From: Pseudanabaena galeata CCNP1313
Lineage (GTDB): Bacteria; Cyanobacteriota; Cyanobacteriia; Pseudanabaenales; Pseudanabaenaceae
Assembly (NCBI RefSeq): GCF_029910235.1
Contig: NZ_CP112874.1
Span: 2,976,001 to 3,040,000, forward strand
Direction of reading: 5' to 3'
Length of the DNA stretch: 64,000 bases
Shown here: positions 34,465 through 44,339 of the stretch, piece after piece
Position numbering within the stretch: position 1 is the first letter of the stretch
How the letters are laid out: every line of letters starts with the position of its first letter
Position numbers and translations under genes: made by a program
The notes under the pieces: model-generated
Databases searched by the model: none
The model's input: only the letters and a program-made list of their open reading frames with translations
Told to the model about the DNA's origin: nothing

Positions 34465-36894
34465 GTGGTGATTAAACTTAAAAACAAGGTTAAATTTTCT
34501 GAACTGCGTAACTGTCCGTATCTTGAAGCTTTACAAGCATGGCAACGCTCTGAAGAAACCGATGAATCTTGTTTATTGCGAGGAACACGTCTTGCTGAAT
34601 CCCTAGCTTGGGCCGAAGGACAACCAGAGTTACCGAGAATTGATCTCAGCTTTTTGGAGGCTTCACAAAGAGTTAATGAGCGCGAACAAATGATGGCAGC
34701 GCGAGCTGCCGATGCTGATCGCCTCGAGAAACTGAGCGAAGAACTCGAAAAAAGCCTAGATTCCGAACGTCGTCAGCGTGTAATCGCTGAGATGGGCGAA
34801 ATCAACGAAAAAATAGTTGCTTACACCATTTCTTCAGAAGCACTATTTCTTTCTAATAATCATATTGAAGCCATGATTGCGGGTGTAATTGGCGGAGTCC
34901 AGCTAAAACGCCTTACAACTCAAGTTGACGAAAGCACCCTTGAGAATCTACGCGCCAATACCCAAATCCGAGCGATTACGGCTCTAGAACAAGTCGTCTA
35001 TGGTACGCATGAATACAATCGTCTTGAAGGACATGGATTTTGGGTTAATAAAGTTTGCTATTCTCGCGATGGACATTATATTGCCTCAGCAAGTAGCGAT
35101 CGCACCATCAAAATTTGGGACGCATCAGGAGTTTTACTCCAAACCTTAACCAGCCATACAAATTGGGTAACTAGCGTCGCTTTTAGTCCCAATGGCAACC
35201 TATTGGTGTCAGGTAGCCGCGACAATATGGTCAAGATCTGGAAACGCGATGAATCTACAGGTAAATTTGCTGCTCAACCGATCGCTACCCTCAGAGGTCA
35301 TGAAGGGCCTGTTTTGGATGTATGTTTCAGTCATGATGGTGAGATGATTGCCTCAGCAAGCGAAGATACCACCGTTAAACTTTGGAAAAATGATGGCACT
35401 GTAATTCGGACTTTGCGCGGCGGTCATGATCGTTGGGTAACCTGTGTAGCTTTTCATCCCAATAGTAAATCCCTAGTTTCAGGTAGTGCCGATCGCAATC
35501 TGATCATCTGGAATACTCTGGGTGTACCCATCAGACATTTACGAGGGCATGACAGTTTTGTAGAAAGTGTTGCCTATGCACCTAATGGTTTGGCAATTGT
35601 TTCGGGAAGCCGCGATCGCACCGTTAAAATGTGGGGCTCAGATGGAATATTACTGAAAACTTTTTATGGACATTCTGACAAAGTATGGAGCGTCGCCTTT
35701 AGTCACGACAATCACACGGTCGCCTCAAGTGGATTTGACCGCACAATTCGTGTTTGGGACATAGAACAGGGTTTGCAATATACCTTTCAAGGACATGGTG
35801 ACGTTGTGCATAGTATTGCCTTTAGTCCCGATGGCAAAACTCTCGCCTCGGCAAGTCGAGATACCACCGTCAAACTATGGGCAATCCGTGGGACTCCTTT
35901 AAGAACTTTGATGGGACATACCGACGAAGTGTTCTCGGTTGCCGTCAGTCCTAACTCTAAATTTTTGGCATCTACTTGTAAGGATAAAACAGTCAATCTC
36001 TGGAATGCCAATGGTACTCTTGAGGCAGTCTTAGAAGGTCATAACGATAAGGTTAACTGCGTCACCTTCAGTCCCGATAGTTCTACCATATTGACCGCCG
36101 CCGCCGACGCTAGTATCAAAATCTGGAAAACTGATGGGACCTTAATTGATACCATTAGCGCCCATCGTGCGGAAATTTATAAGGTTGTTTATCGTTGTGA
36201 TGGTCAGGTTTTTGCTTCTTGTAGTGCAGATGGTACGGTAAGAGTTTGGAGTGCGGATGGTAAATGGTTGCAAACGCTCACAGGACATACTGCGGAAGTT
36301 TACAGTATCGATTTTGCTCCTGATGGCAGTATGCTCGCCTCCGCAAGTAAAGACAAACTCATTAATCTCTGGAGTTGGGATGGCACTCTGCTAGGGACTT
36401 TAGATGGACATAGTGCTGAAGTTTATACAGTTTGTTTTAACCCCAACGGCAAGATGATTGCTAGTGGCAGTATGGATCAAAGTGTAAAACTTTGGAGTAT
36501 TGAAGGGCAATTAATTAAAACCTTAAATGGACATAGTGCTGAAGTCACTAGTGTCTGTTTTAGTCCCGATGGCAAGTCGATTGTTTCAGCAAGTGAAGAC
36601 TCCACCATTCAGTTTTGGAGTGGTGATGGTACGCTTTTACGCACCTTTAATGGACATCAAGGCCCCGTGCGAAGTGTCTGCTTTAGCCCCAATGGCAAAA
36701 TTTTGGTGTCATCGGGGGAAGATCGCAAAATCATTATGTGGAATCTCGACCTCGAAAACCTCCTAATGCGTGGCTGCCAATGGTTACAGGAATATTTAAG
36801 GACAAATATTAATGTTTCCGAAGAAGATAAGCGTACCTGCTTAGGTGGTTGTGGCTGGCTCTACAAACATCTCAAATCTACCCCCCCCTCCTGA
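34465..36894 (+). CDS. WD40-repeat protein, likely C-terminal part of a SpoIIE fusion
   Basis: An 809-residue frame. Residues 1-40 contain the tail of the SpoIIE domain (MVIKL) and a helical segment, then LLRGTRLAESLAWAEGQPEL, and a coiled coil at about 70-110 (ADADRLEKLSEELEKSLDSE). From about 188 to 765 there are 14 WD40 repeats by my count, for example EGHGFWVNKVCYSRDGHYIA and NGHSAEVTSVCFSPDGKSI, enough for two seven-bladed propellers. The LRG...A/E segment before the repeats matches NTPase-type WD40 sensors of cyanobacteria, in which another effector domain usually precedes. The GTG at 34465 is not a credible start, as it lies inside SpoIIE sequence and has no ribosome site. Confidence 0.84.
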   Translation: MVIKLKNKVKFSELRNCPYLEALQAWQRSEETDESCLLRGTRLAESLAWAEGQPELPRIDLSFLEASQRVNEREQMMAARAADADRLEKLSEELEKSLDSERRQRVIAEMGEINEKIVAYTISSEALFLSNNHIEAMIAGVIGGVQLKRLTTQVDESTLENLRANTQIRAITALEQVVYGTHEYNRLEGHGFWVNKVCYSRDGHYIASASSDRTIKIWDASGVLLQTLTSHTNWVTSVAFSPNGNLLVSGSRDNMVKIWKRDESTGKFAAQPIATLRGHEGPVLDVCFSHDGEMIASASEDTTVKLWKNDGTVIRTLRGGHDRWVTCVAFHPNSKSLVSGSADRNLIIWNTLGVPIRHLRGHDSFVESVAYAPNGLAIVSGSRDRTVKMWGSDGILLKTFYGHSDKVWSVAFSHDNHTVASSGFDRTIRVWDIEQGLQYTFQGHGDVVHSIAFSPDGKTLASASRDTTVKLWAIRGTPLRTLMGHTDEVFSVAVSPNSKFLASTCKDKTVNLWNANGTLEAVLEGHNDKVNCVTFSPDSSTILTAAADASIKIWKTDGTLIDTISAHRAEIYKVVYRCDGQVFASCSADGTVRVWSADGKWLQTLTGHTAEVYSIDFAPDGSMLASASKDKLINLWSWDGTLLGTLDGHSAEVYTVCFNPNGKMIASGSMDQSVKLWSIEGQLIKTLNGHSAEVTSVCFSPDGKSIVSASEDSTIQFWSGDGTLLRTFNGHQGPVRSVCFSPNGKILVSSGEDRKIIMWNLDLENLLMRGCQWLQEYLRTNINVSEEDKRTCLGGCGWLYKHLKSTPPS

Positions 36895-38063
36895 TGTTTG
36901 CCATTCCCTTAGCTTGGTTACAACTTACTTATCAAAAAGGACGACTAGCGATCGCGATCGCAGGAATCATGTTTGCGGTAATTTTGATCGCCATGCAGTT
37001 AGGTTTTCAAGAAGCCCTATTTAAAAGTGCAGTTCTGTTACACCTTAACCTGCGTAGTGATTTAGTCCTGATTCATCCCAGCTCGAACAATCTACTGAAT
37101 CTCAGGCAATTTTCACGTCGCCGCTTACATCAAGCGGCTGGATTTACAGGGGTCAAATCGGTTTACCCAGTATATATTGGTCTCGCTGAGTGGAATGCAA
37201 CTGAGCTTGGCGTAAAGGAAGACATTTTAGCGATTGGCGTTTCCCCCCAAGCCAATCCATTCCTATTTCCCAATATCAAACCAGATTTAGATAAAACTTT
37301 ATTACCTGATGTTGTGCTGTTTGATCGCGGCTCAAGGGAAGACTTTTATGGTTCAGTGGCTGCTGAATATGAAACTGCGATCGCCCAAGGCAAAATTCTC
37401 ACCAAAGAGGTAGCTAACCGCACCATTAAGATCGGCGGAATATTTACGATGGGAGTATCTTTTGCAGCTAACGGCACAGTGATTACAAGCGAACAAAACT
37501 TTTTAAGAATTTTCCCCGATCGCCCCGTTGGAAATATTAGCTTAGGCTTAGTGCAGTTAGAAGAAAATGCAAATGCGATCGCCGTTCGTGAAGCCATGCA
37601 ATCGCAATTAGATCAAGATGTAAAAATATTGACTAGACAAGAATTTATTGATTTAGAGTTAAATTACTGGTCTGAAGCAACCCCAATTGGCTTTATCTTT
37701 GGCTTAGGAGTGACCATGGGCTTTATTGTTGGTGTCGTTATTGTCTACCAAGTTTTATATAAAGATGTGTCAGATCATCTAGCTGAATATGCCACCCTTA
37801 AGGCGATGGGATACAGCAACTTTTATTTATTTAGTCTAATTTTGCAAGAATCCTTGCTCTTATCACTCTGTGGATTTGTGCCAGCCCTATTAATTTGTGC
37901 AATTCTTTACAACCTAACTCAAAGTGCTACAGGCTTGTTAATGGAGCTAAATAGCGATCGCATTTTGCAGCTACTGTTCCTAACAATTACGATGTGCGTG
38001 ATTTCAGGGACATTATCGCTTCGCAAAGTCCAAACGGCTGATCCAGCGGAAATATTTGATTAA
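36894..38063 (+). CDS. devC: DevC-family ABC transporter permease (orphan)
   Basis: A 389-residue FtsX/MacB-like permease of the DevC branch. LAWLQLTYQKGRLAIAIAGI at the N-terminus, with FAVILIAMQLGFQEALF, is the DevC signature, followed by a large extracytoplasmic domain and three C-terminal helices (GFIFGLGVTMGFIVGVVIVY and others). DevC works with DevB and the ATPase DevA to export lipids through TolC in cyanobacteria. Neither partner is adjacent. The ATG at 36894 overlaps the TGA of the WD40 gene (ATGA arrangement reversed, TGATG), so translation is coupled. A start at 36849 would add 15 unconserved residues. Confidence 0.82.
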   Translation: MFAIPLAWLQLTYQKGRLAIAIAGIMFAVILIAMQLGFQEALFKSAVLLHLNLRSDLVLIHPSSNNLLNLRQFSRRRLHQAAGFTGVKSVYPVYIGLAEWNATELGVKEDILAIGVSPQANPFLFPNIKPDLDKTLLPDVVLFDRGSREDFYGSVAAEYETAIAQGKILTKEVANRTIKIGGIFTMGVSFAANGTVITSEQNFLRIFPDRPVGNISLGLVQLEENANAIAVREAMQSQLDQDVKILTRQEFIDLELNYWSEATPIGFIFGLGVTMGFIVGVVIVYQVLYKDVSDHLAEYATLKAMGYSNFYLFSLILQESLLLSLCGFVPALLICAILYNLTQSATGLLMELNSDRILQLLFLTITMCVISGTLSLRKVQTADPAEIFD

Positions 38064-38102
38064 CCAATAAAAAAGCCTCGCTTTGCGAGGCTTTTTTATT
38101 GG
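38064..38102. terminator. Bidirectional terminator between devC and tuf
   Basis: Perfect 18-base arms beginning CCAATAAAAAAGCCTCGC with loop TTT. T runs on both strands, so it can end both the devC and the str operon transcripts. Confidence 0.88.
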
Positions 38103-38113
38103 AAAACTAAGAA

Positions 38114-39346
38114 CTATTTCAAGATCTTGGTTACAACACCTGATCCAACAGTACGTCCGCCTTCACGAATAGCGAAGCGCATTTCGTTTTCGATCGCAAT
38201 GGGGTTGATCAACTCAACGGTCATCTTAATGCGATCGCCGGGCATAACCATTTCAGCATCGCTACCATCATCAGCAGTAAAGGTAACAATGGTTCCAGTT
38301 ACGTCGGTTGTACGCACATAGAACTGGGGACGATAGCCAGGGAAGAAAGGAGTCTTACGACCACCTTCTTTCTCGGTCAAAATGTAAACCTGACCTTCAA
38401 ATTGAGTGTGAGGATTGATCGACTTAGGCTTAGCCAAAACCATACCACGCTCAATATCAGCCTTCTGAATACCACGCAACAATAGACCTGCGTTGTCACC
38501 AGCTAGACCTTCATCTAGGCTCTTCTTGAACATTTCAATACCAGTAACGGTAGTGGTACGGGTATCGGTAATACCAACAAGTTCAACGATATCGCCAACC
38601 TTAACAGTACCACGCTCAATCCGACCAGTTGCCACCGTACCGCGACCAGTGATCGAGAATACATCTTCAACAGCCATCAAGAAAGGCTTATCAACTGCAC
38701 GCTCAGGAGTAGGAATGTAGGAGTCAACAGAGTCCATCAAAGTCCAAATTTTATCAACCCAAGGATTGGTTCCACGAGCAGTTTTAGGATCTTTGGTCAT
38801 TTGCTCAACAGCTTTCAGAGCGGAACCACGAGTGATGGGAATATTGTCGCCGTCAAAATCGTAGGAAGAAAGCAATTCACGAACTTCTAGTTCAACGAGT
38901 TCAACTAGCTCTTCTTCACCTTCCATTTGGTCTTCTTTGTTCAAGAAAACAACAAGGTTAGGTACACCAACCTGACGTGCAAGCAAAATGTGTTCGCGGG
39001 TCTGAGGCTCAGGACCATCAGCAGCAGATACAAGCAAAATTGCGCCGTCCATCTGAGCCGCACCCGTGATCATGTTCTTAACATAGTCAGCATGTCCTGG
39101 GCAGTCAACGTGAGCATAGTGACGCTCTACGGTTTGATATTCAACGTGAGCGGTGTTGATCGTAATGCCGCGAGCTTTTTCTTCAGGGGCAGCATCAATT
39201 TGATCATATGCTTTGGCTGTTGCTTGACCTGCGGCTGCCAAGGACATGGTGATTGCAGCAGTTAAAGTGGTTTTACCGTGATCAACGTGACCGATAGTAC
39301 CGATGTTAACGTGGGGCTTAGTTCTCTCAAATTTAGCGCGTGCCAT
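38114..39346 (-). CDS. tuf: Elongation factor Tu
   Basis: A 410-residue GTPase that brings aminoacyl-tRNA to the ribosome. P-loop GHVDHGKTT, switch region DCPGHADY and NKED are intact, with domains 2 and 3 complete (ending [13 protein letters not shown]). It is the last gene of the str operon, 106 bases after fusA, and is followed by a strong terminator. In most cyanobacteria rpsJ follows, but here it does not. Confidence 0.97.
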   Translation of the reverse strand: MARAKFERTKPHVNIGTIGHVDHGKTTLTAAITMSLAAAGQATAKAYDQIDAAPEEKARGITINTAHVEYQTVERHYAHVDCPGHADYVKNMITGAAQMDGAILLVSAADGPEPQTREHILLARQVGVPNLVVFLNKEDQMEGEEELVELVELEVRELLSSYDFDGDNIPITRGSALKAVEQMTKDPKTARGTNPWVDKIWTLMDSVDSYIPTPERAVDKPFLMAVEDVFSITGRGTVATGRIERGTVKVGDIVELVGITDTRTTTVTGIEMFKKSLDEGLAGDNAGLLLRGIQKADIERGMVLAKPKSINPHTQFEGQVYILTEKEGGRKTPFFPGYRPQFYVRTTDVTGTIVTFTADDGSDAEMVMPGDRIKMTVELINPIAIENEMRFAIREGGRTVGSGVVTKILK

Positions 39347-39452
39347 TTTTTCGTAATTATCCTTAACTTTAGTAATTGTTGCTCTAGTTTATAGAGCATT
39401 TTTGGTAATTGCTACTCTAGTTTATAGAGTATTTGTCGAGTATTTTGAAGGA

Positions 39453-41531
39453 CTACTCTTTACCCTTGCTTTTAGCAATGATGGCTTCAGCCACATTTTT
39501 TGGTACTTCTTCATAATGGCTAAATTCCATTGAGAAGCTTGCCCTGCCTTGAGTTGAAGAGCGAAGGTCAGTAGAATAACCAAACATCTCAGACAAGGGA
39601 ACCCTTGCCTCAACTCTCTTGCCAGATGGAGTATCGTCCATACCCGCAATATTGCCACGACGACGACTGAGGTCACCGATGACATCACCCATGTAGTCTT
39701 CAGGGGTTTCCACCTCAACCTTCATCATCGGTTCAAGCAAAACAGGCTGAGCCTTCATAACAGCTTCCTTGATTGCCATTGAACCAGCAATTTTAAAAGC
39801 CATTTCTGAAGAGTCCACATCATGGAACGAACCATGTACGAGGGTAGCTCTGAGGTCAATCACAGGGTAGCCTGCCAGAATTCCCGATTCACAGGCTTCT
39901 TTCATACCTTGCTCTGAAGGCTTGATGAATTCCTTAGGAATCACACCGCCAACAATTTTTGATACAAATTCAAATCCTGTGCCTGGTTCGGTAGGTTCCA
40001 AATTGATCACAACGTGACCATATTGTCCCTTACCACCACTCTGACGGGCAAATTTACCTTCAATATCGGTAACGGTTCTGCGAATAGTTTCGCGATAAGC
40101 GACTTGAGGAGCACCCACGTTCGCTTCAACATTAAACTCGCGCTTCATCCGATCAACGAGAATTTCAAGGTGAAGCTCACCCATACCAGAGATAATTGTT
40201 TGATTGGTCTCTGGATCGGTCATCACGCGGAAGGTCGGATCTTCTTCAGACAAAGATTGTAGAGCCTTGGATAGTTTTTCCATGTCCTGTTTCGTTTTTG
40301 GCTCAACAGCAACGGAAATAACAGGCTCAGGAATAAATAGTGTCTCTAGAACAATCGGTGAACTGTCATCGCAAAGAGTGTCGCCTGTAAAGGTGTCTTT
40401 AAGTCCTAGTACAGCTCCGAGGTCACCTGCTCTGAGTTCATCAACCTCTTGGCGATCGTCAGCTTTCAAGATAATCAGGCGCGAAATACGTTCCTTCTTG
40501 TTCTTGCTAGAGTTGAGCGCGTAGGAACCTTTTTTCAAGATGCCAGAATAAACTCGCACAAAGGTGAGACGACCATAGGGATCAGCCATGATCTTGAACG
40601 CCAATGCCGACATTGGTGCATCATCTTTTGCTTCACGAGTAGCCTCCTCACCATTAGGTAGCAAACCTTGAACTGGTTTAACATCACTAGGCGCAGGAAG
40701 GTAATCGATAACGGCATCTAGTAAAAGCTGTACGCCTTTATTCTTGAAAGCCGAACCACAAGTCATTGGGACAATCTTGCCGCTAAGAGTGCCTTTACGC
40801 AAGCCTGATCTAACTTCATCTTCAGTGAGTTCCTCACCTTCAAGATATTTCTCCATCAAATCATCGTCAGAATCGGCAACTGATTCAAGGAGCTTACCGT
40901 GCCAATCGTTAGCTAGATCAACTAAGTCAGCAGGAATATCTATTTCTTCGATATCTTTGCCGATTTCATCTTTATAAATGTAGGCTTTCATTTTGATGAG
41001 ATCGATAATTCCTACTAGCTCTGCTTCACTACCAATAGGCAGTTGGATGGGAACAGCATTGGAACCAAAACGCGCACGAATTTGTTCTCGTACTCGCAAA
41101 AAATTCGCCCCCATGCGATCCATTTTGTTGACGAATACGAGGCGAGGTACTTTATAGCGGTCTGCTTGTCTCCATACAGTTTCGGATTGAGGCTGTACGC
41201 CACCGACGGCACAGAAAACTGCAACTACGCCATCAAGTACACGCATGGAGCGTTCTACTTCAATGGTGAAGTCCACGTGTCCAGGAGTGTCGATGATGTT
41301 AATGCGATGATCTTTCCAATTGGTGCTGATAGCGGCGGCAGTAATGGTGATGCCGCGTTCGCGTTCTTGAGCCATCCAATCAGTTACGGCGGTTCCATCA
41401 TGGACTTCACCTATTTTGTGAACAACGCCAGAATAAAACAGAATTCGCTCTGTAGTTGTGGTTTTACCAGCGTCAATGTGCGCCGCAATACCTATATTGC
41501 GTACCTTATCTAAGGCAATAGAGCGTTCCAC
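39453..41531 (-). CDS. fusA: Elongation factor G
   Basis: A 692-residue translocase GTPase. The P-loop [17 protein letters not shown] and NKMDR are intact, followed by domains II-V ([20 protein letters not shown] in domain IV). It moves tRNA and mRNA on the ribosome. It lies between rpsG and tuf in the str operon, 79 bases after rpsG. The length is typical. Confidence 0.97.
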   Translation of the reverse strand: MERSIALDKVRNIGIAAHIDAGKTTTTERILFYSGVVHKIGEVHDGTAVTDWMAQERERGITITAAAISTNWKDHRINIIDTPGHVDFTIEVERSMRVLDGVVAVFCAVGGVQPQSETVWRQADRYKVPRLVFVNKMDRMGANFLRVREQIRARFGSNAVPIQLPIGSEAELVGIIDLIKMKAYIYKDEIGKDIEEIDIPADLVDLANDWHGKLLESVADSDDDLMEKYLEGEELTEDEVRSGLRKGTLSGKIVPMTCGSAFKNKGVQLLLDAVIDYLPAPSDVKPVQGLLPNGEEATREAKDDAPMSALAFKIMADPYGRLTFVRVYSGILKKGSYALNSSKNKKERISRLIILKADDRQEVDELRAGDLGAVLGLKDTFTGDTLCDDSSPIVLETLFIPEPVISVAVEPKTKQDMEKLSKALQSLSEEDPTFRVMTDPETNQTIISGMGELHLEILVDRMKREFNVEANVGAPQVAYRETIRRTVTDIEGKFARQSGGKGQYGHVVINLEPTEPGTGFEFVSKIVGGVIPKEFIKPSEQGMKEACESGILAGYPVIDLRATLVHGSFHDVDSSEMAFKIAGSMAIKEAVMKAQPVLLEPMMKVEVETPEDYMGDVIGDLSRRRGNIAGMDDTPSGKRVEARVPLSEMFGYSTDLRSSTQGRASFSMEFSHYEEVPKNVAEAIIAKSKGKE

Positions 41532-41610
41532 AATAGTTTCCTCGTGTTTATCAGGAATTGAGAATTTATATTAAGAATAGTATAGCGAGGCAAGCTAAGG
41601 TCTAACAACG

Positions 41611-42081
41611 TTAGTAACGGTAGTGAGCAAATGCTTTGTTTGCTTCTGCCATCTTGTGGGTTTCTTCACGCTTACGGATGGTTTGACCAGTTTCGTTGGC
41701 GGCATCCATCAATTCATTAGCTAGTTTCGTAATCATGCTACGTCCAGCGCGACCACGAGAATATTGAACTAACCAGCGTAGGGCAAGGGCAACACCACGA
41801 TCAGTGCGGACTTCCATTGGTACTTGGTAAGTAGCACCACCAACACGACGAGCTTTAACTTCTACAAGTGGGGTGGCATTGCGAATTGCACGGTCAAACA
41901 CTTCTAATGGTGGATTGCCTGTACGTTCGCCGATGGTGTCAAGAGCTTTGTAAACAATGTGAGAGGCTACAGAATGCTTACCGCGTGACATTACACGGCG
42001 GATAAGCATACTAATAAGACGGCTGTTGTAAACCGAATCAGGGGGAGTTATGCGCTTTGAAGCTTTCGTTCTACGGGACAT
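41611..42081 (-). CDS. rpsG: 30S ribosomal protein S7
   Basis: A 156-residue protein starting [20 protein letters not shown] and ending [13 protein letters not shown]. It contains [15 protein letters not shown], the classic S7 segment. It binds the head of the 30S subunit and starts its assembly. Second gene of the str operon, 79 bases from both neighbours. Confidence 0.97.
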   Translation of the reverse strand: MSRRTKASKRITPPDSVYNSRLISMLIRRVMSRGKHSVASHIVYKALDTIGERTGNPPLEVFDRAIRNATPLVEVKARRVGGATYQVPMEVRTDRGVALALRWLVQYSRGRAGRSMITKLANELMDAANETGQTIRKREETHKMAEANKAFAHYRY

Positions 42082-42160
42082 TGCGGTACTAAATTCACCT
42101 TATAAAATGAATTGCTAATTTTACTAAATGGCTACTAAGTAACCTTTTTATAGATGATTC

Positions 42161-42574
42161 TTACTTTTTCTTCTTGCCTGTGCTTGCGGCTGGAGCTTGA
42201 CCAGGCTTGGGTCGCTTAGCACCATATTTAGAGCGTCCTTGCTTACGATCCTTAACACCTGAAGTATCGAGAGTGCCACGGATAATGTGATAACGCACAC
42301 CTGGTAAATCTTTTACACGACCGCCTCTAATCATCACAACGGAGTGTTCTTGGAGGTTATGCCCAATCCCAGGGATGTATGCGGTGACTTCAAATCCAGA
42401 AGTCAAGCGTACCCGTGCCACTTTTCTAAGTGCAGAGTTGGGCTTTTTGGGTGTTGTAGTGTAGACGCGCGTACATACTCCCCTGCGTTGAGGACAACTT
42501 TTTAGGGCAGGAGATTTTGTTTTGGTGTTTATGGTTTGGCGCTCACTGCGGATGAGCTGTTGGATCGTGGGCAT
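42161..42574 (-). CDS. rpsL: 30S ribosomal protein S12
   Basis: A 137-residue protein beginning [13 protein letters not shown], with [19 protein letters not shown], the decoding-site segment, and [16 protein letters not shown]. The C-terminus has a basic extension ([16 protein letters not shown]), slightly longer than the E. coli form. I use the ATG at 42574; an ATG at 42622 lies at the likely transcription start and adds 16 unrelated residues. It is the first gene of the str operon, with a promoter at 42626-42655. Confidence 0.96.
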   Translation of the reverse strand: MPTIQQLIRSERQTINTKTKSPALKSCPQRRGVCTRVYTTTPKKPNSALRKVARVRLTSGFEVTAYIPGIGHNLQEHSVVMIRGGRVKDLPGVRYHIIRGTLDTSGVKDRKQGRSKYGAKRPKPGQAPAASTGKKKK

Positions 42575-42625
42575 AAGTGATGATTTGGTATATCTGCGGC
42601 TGTGTATTCTAATCAACAGCACATA

Positions 42626-42655
42626 ATTATAACAAAGTAGATCTCACAAAGTCAA
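42626..42655 (-). promoter_or_regulatory. Promoter of the str operon
   Basis: On the minus strand, TTGACT (42650-42655) and TATAAT (42626-42631) lie 18 bases apart, about 50 bases before the rpsL ATG. Just upstream, at 42653-42672, two copies of CAATTGTC are separated by AAAA. This duplicated palindrome-like site may bind a regulator. Confidence 0.75.
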
Positions 42656-42773
42656 TTGTCAAAACAATTGTCATAGCGTGATGAGCTTTGTTACGGTTAT
42701 GTCGGCTGTGGCGATCGCTGTCTTTATCGAGAAATCATTAGGGACAGCATATAAACAAAAAGTGATGTAAGTC

Positions 42774-43523
42774 CTAGCGATAATTTACAATTCGGGCAAA
42801 GCCTGCTGGATCAAGACTTGCTCCACCAACTAGCACACCATCGATTTCAGGTTGCGCCATGATTTCGTCAATATTATCAGCTTTGACAGAACCACCATAC
42901 TGAATTGTGACGTTAGGATTTGCTAGCTTACCACGAATTAGTCCAATCACACGATTTGCTTCGCTAGAGGCACAGGTGTCTCCAGTACCGATCGCCCAAA
43001 TTGGCTCGTAAGCGATGATCAAATTATTTTGATCAACATCAACGAGATCGGCTGCTAGTTGTGAAAATATCCAAGACTCGGTTTCGTTTGCGTCGCGTTG
43101 TTGCTTGCTTTCGCCAACACAGAGAATGGGAGTTAATCCGTTAGCCTGTGCAGCTTTTAGTCGCTTGTTCACAGTTTCATCGGTTTCACCAAAAAATTGA
43201 CGACGCTCACTATGTCCGATGATCACATACTTGATGCCAAGCTCGACTAGCATCGGTGCAGAAATTTCACCAGTAAATGCGCCATTTTCTGCCCAATGGA
43301 CATTTTGAGCGCCAATACTCAGGTTTGCTTGACCGATCGCTGGCACGATGGTTTGTAGAATCGCCAGATTTGTATAGGGGACGCAAATAAGGATTTGCTG
43401 ATCGGCGATCGCCGCTTGGGGGGCGGTGGCTTTGAGGTGGGCAGGAAATTCCGAGAAAAATGTTTTGGCTTCAGACTGGTTTTTATACATTTTCCAGTTG
43501 CCAGCGATAACGATTTTACGCAA
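42774..43523 (-). CDS. tpiA: Triose-phosphate isomerase
   Basis: A 249-residue (beta/alpha)8 enzyme that interconverts dihydroxyacetone phosphate and glyceraldehyde-3-phosphate. The active-site Lys is in GNWKMYK, the His in IIGHSERR and the Glu in [21 protein letters not shown] is the phosphate loop near the C-terminus. It serves glycolysis and the Calvin cycle. It lies downstream of nothing on its strand and has an 816-base upstream spacer. Confidence 0.96.
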   Translation of the reverse strand: MRKIVIAGNWKMYKNQSEAKTFFSEFPAHLKATAPQAAIADQQILICVPYTNLAILQTIVPAIGQANLSIGAQNVHWAENGAFTGEISAPMLVELGIKYVIIGHSERRQFFGETDETVNKRLKAAQANGLTPILCVGESKQQRDANETESWIFSQLAADLVDVDQNNLIIAYEPIWAIGTGDTCASSEANRVIGLIRGKLANPNVTIQYGGSVKADNIDEIMAQPEIDGVLVGGASLDPAGFARIVNYR

Positions 43524-43889
43524 TGCTCGTTTACCCCTGAGTTAGGATTGTGAAAATAATGAATTGTTGTTTATTTTACCGAAAAAGGGATCATTAACAG
43601 CAAAGGATAAGTACGAAGCGATCACCCTTGTTTTTTATGTCCAAAAACTGAATGAGTCTAGCAGAAGGCTGCTAGACTCATGTCTTTAAGTAATTCAATT
43701 AAGGTTTCTACTAGTGGTTTACTGAAACGTGTGGGTATTGATTAACTATACGCCGTAGCCCTTATCTTTTCAACTACATAAGTTTGTCTCATTTCGTTTT
43801 CATGCTAGGTCAAAACCTAAATAAACATTGAATAGAAATTTAAGAGACCCCAATAACAATACAGGCTATCGAAGCTATCAAAACTACAC

Positions 43890-43966
43890 CGATCTTTAGG
43901 ATAAGCACTGCCCCGTAAAGATCGAAAGAATCGTGGGGAGCAACAAAGCGTCAATCCGATTTTGAC
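43890..43966. ncRNA. Candidate structured RNA or leader (strand unknown)
   Basis: CGATCTTTA (43890-43898) pairs exactly with TAAAGATCG (43916-43924). The segment CTGCCCC (43908-43914) can pair with GGGGAGCA (43935-43942), and these two helices cross, as in an H-type pseudoknot. GTCAA/TTGAC (43950-43966) forms a weak hairpin followed by a T-rich tract. No known RNA family was recognised. It is a candidate only. Confidence 0.3.
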
Positions 43967-44182
43967 TTTTAACTCTTTCTTTTAGCTCCTCCTTTACATT
44001 GAAAATTTGTTTTCAACATTTAAACTAGGTTTGCGTTTGGATTGAGTTGCTCTGCCTCTTGTGCCATGTATATACATTAACGCAGGTGGTGTTATAAAAC
44101 ACCATTTGTTTACATAAATTCACAAGTTTCTTGGCTCTTTAAAATCTCAAAGTCAGGAAAATTACTAAGAGCCATACAGTAA

Positions 44183-44241
44183 AATAAAAAGCCGATTTTT
44201 GTGGTGTGGCTTCGCCACACCACAAAAATCGGCTTTTTATT
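44183..44241. repeat. Perfect 28-base-arm palindrome
   Basis: Left arm 44183-44210 and right arm 44214-44241 pair around TTC. The ends carry A and T runs, so it resembles a bidirectional terminator in the tpiA-acyltransferase spacer, or a decayed small element. Confidence 0.75.
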
Positions 44242-44339
44242 AAATCACAGAACCCTAGTCATAGTTCTGACTTTGAGGTTGGCATTTGTTAAGCTATGTA
44301 TACTAAGCAACTTACTTAAATACAGCCAAGACTTTCACT

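Larger units (their letters stand above)
43524..44339. other. Long spacer with a pseudoknot-capable segment
   Basis: This divergent spacer between tpiA and the acyltransferase gene holds no supported protein gene. It contains a 13-base-arm hairpin (43652-43681, loop AAGG), a segment at 43890-43942 with two crossing pairings that could fold as a pseudoknot, an AT-rich region with CTCCTCCTTTA near 43986-43996, and the 28-base-arm palindrome at 44183-44241. The tpiA promoter should be near its left end. Confidence 0.6.

Noticed and set aside
38127-39265. Three plus-strand frames opposite tuf
   Set aside because: They lie antisense inside a highly conserved gene; frames opposite conserved, biased-codon genes are expected.
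40014-41513. Several plus-strand frames (up to 156 residues) opposite fusA
   Set aside because: Antisense shadows of fusA, with no family motifs and no ribosome sites.
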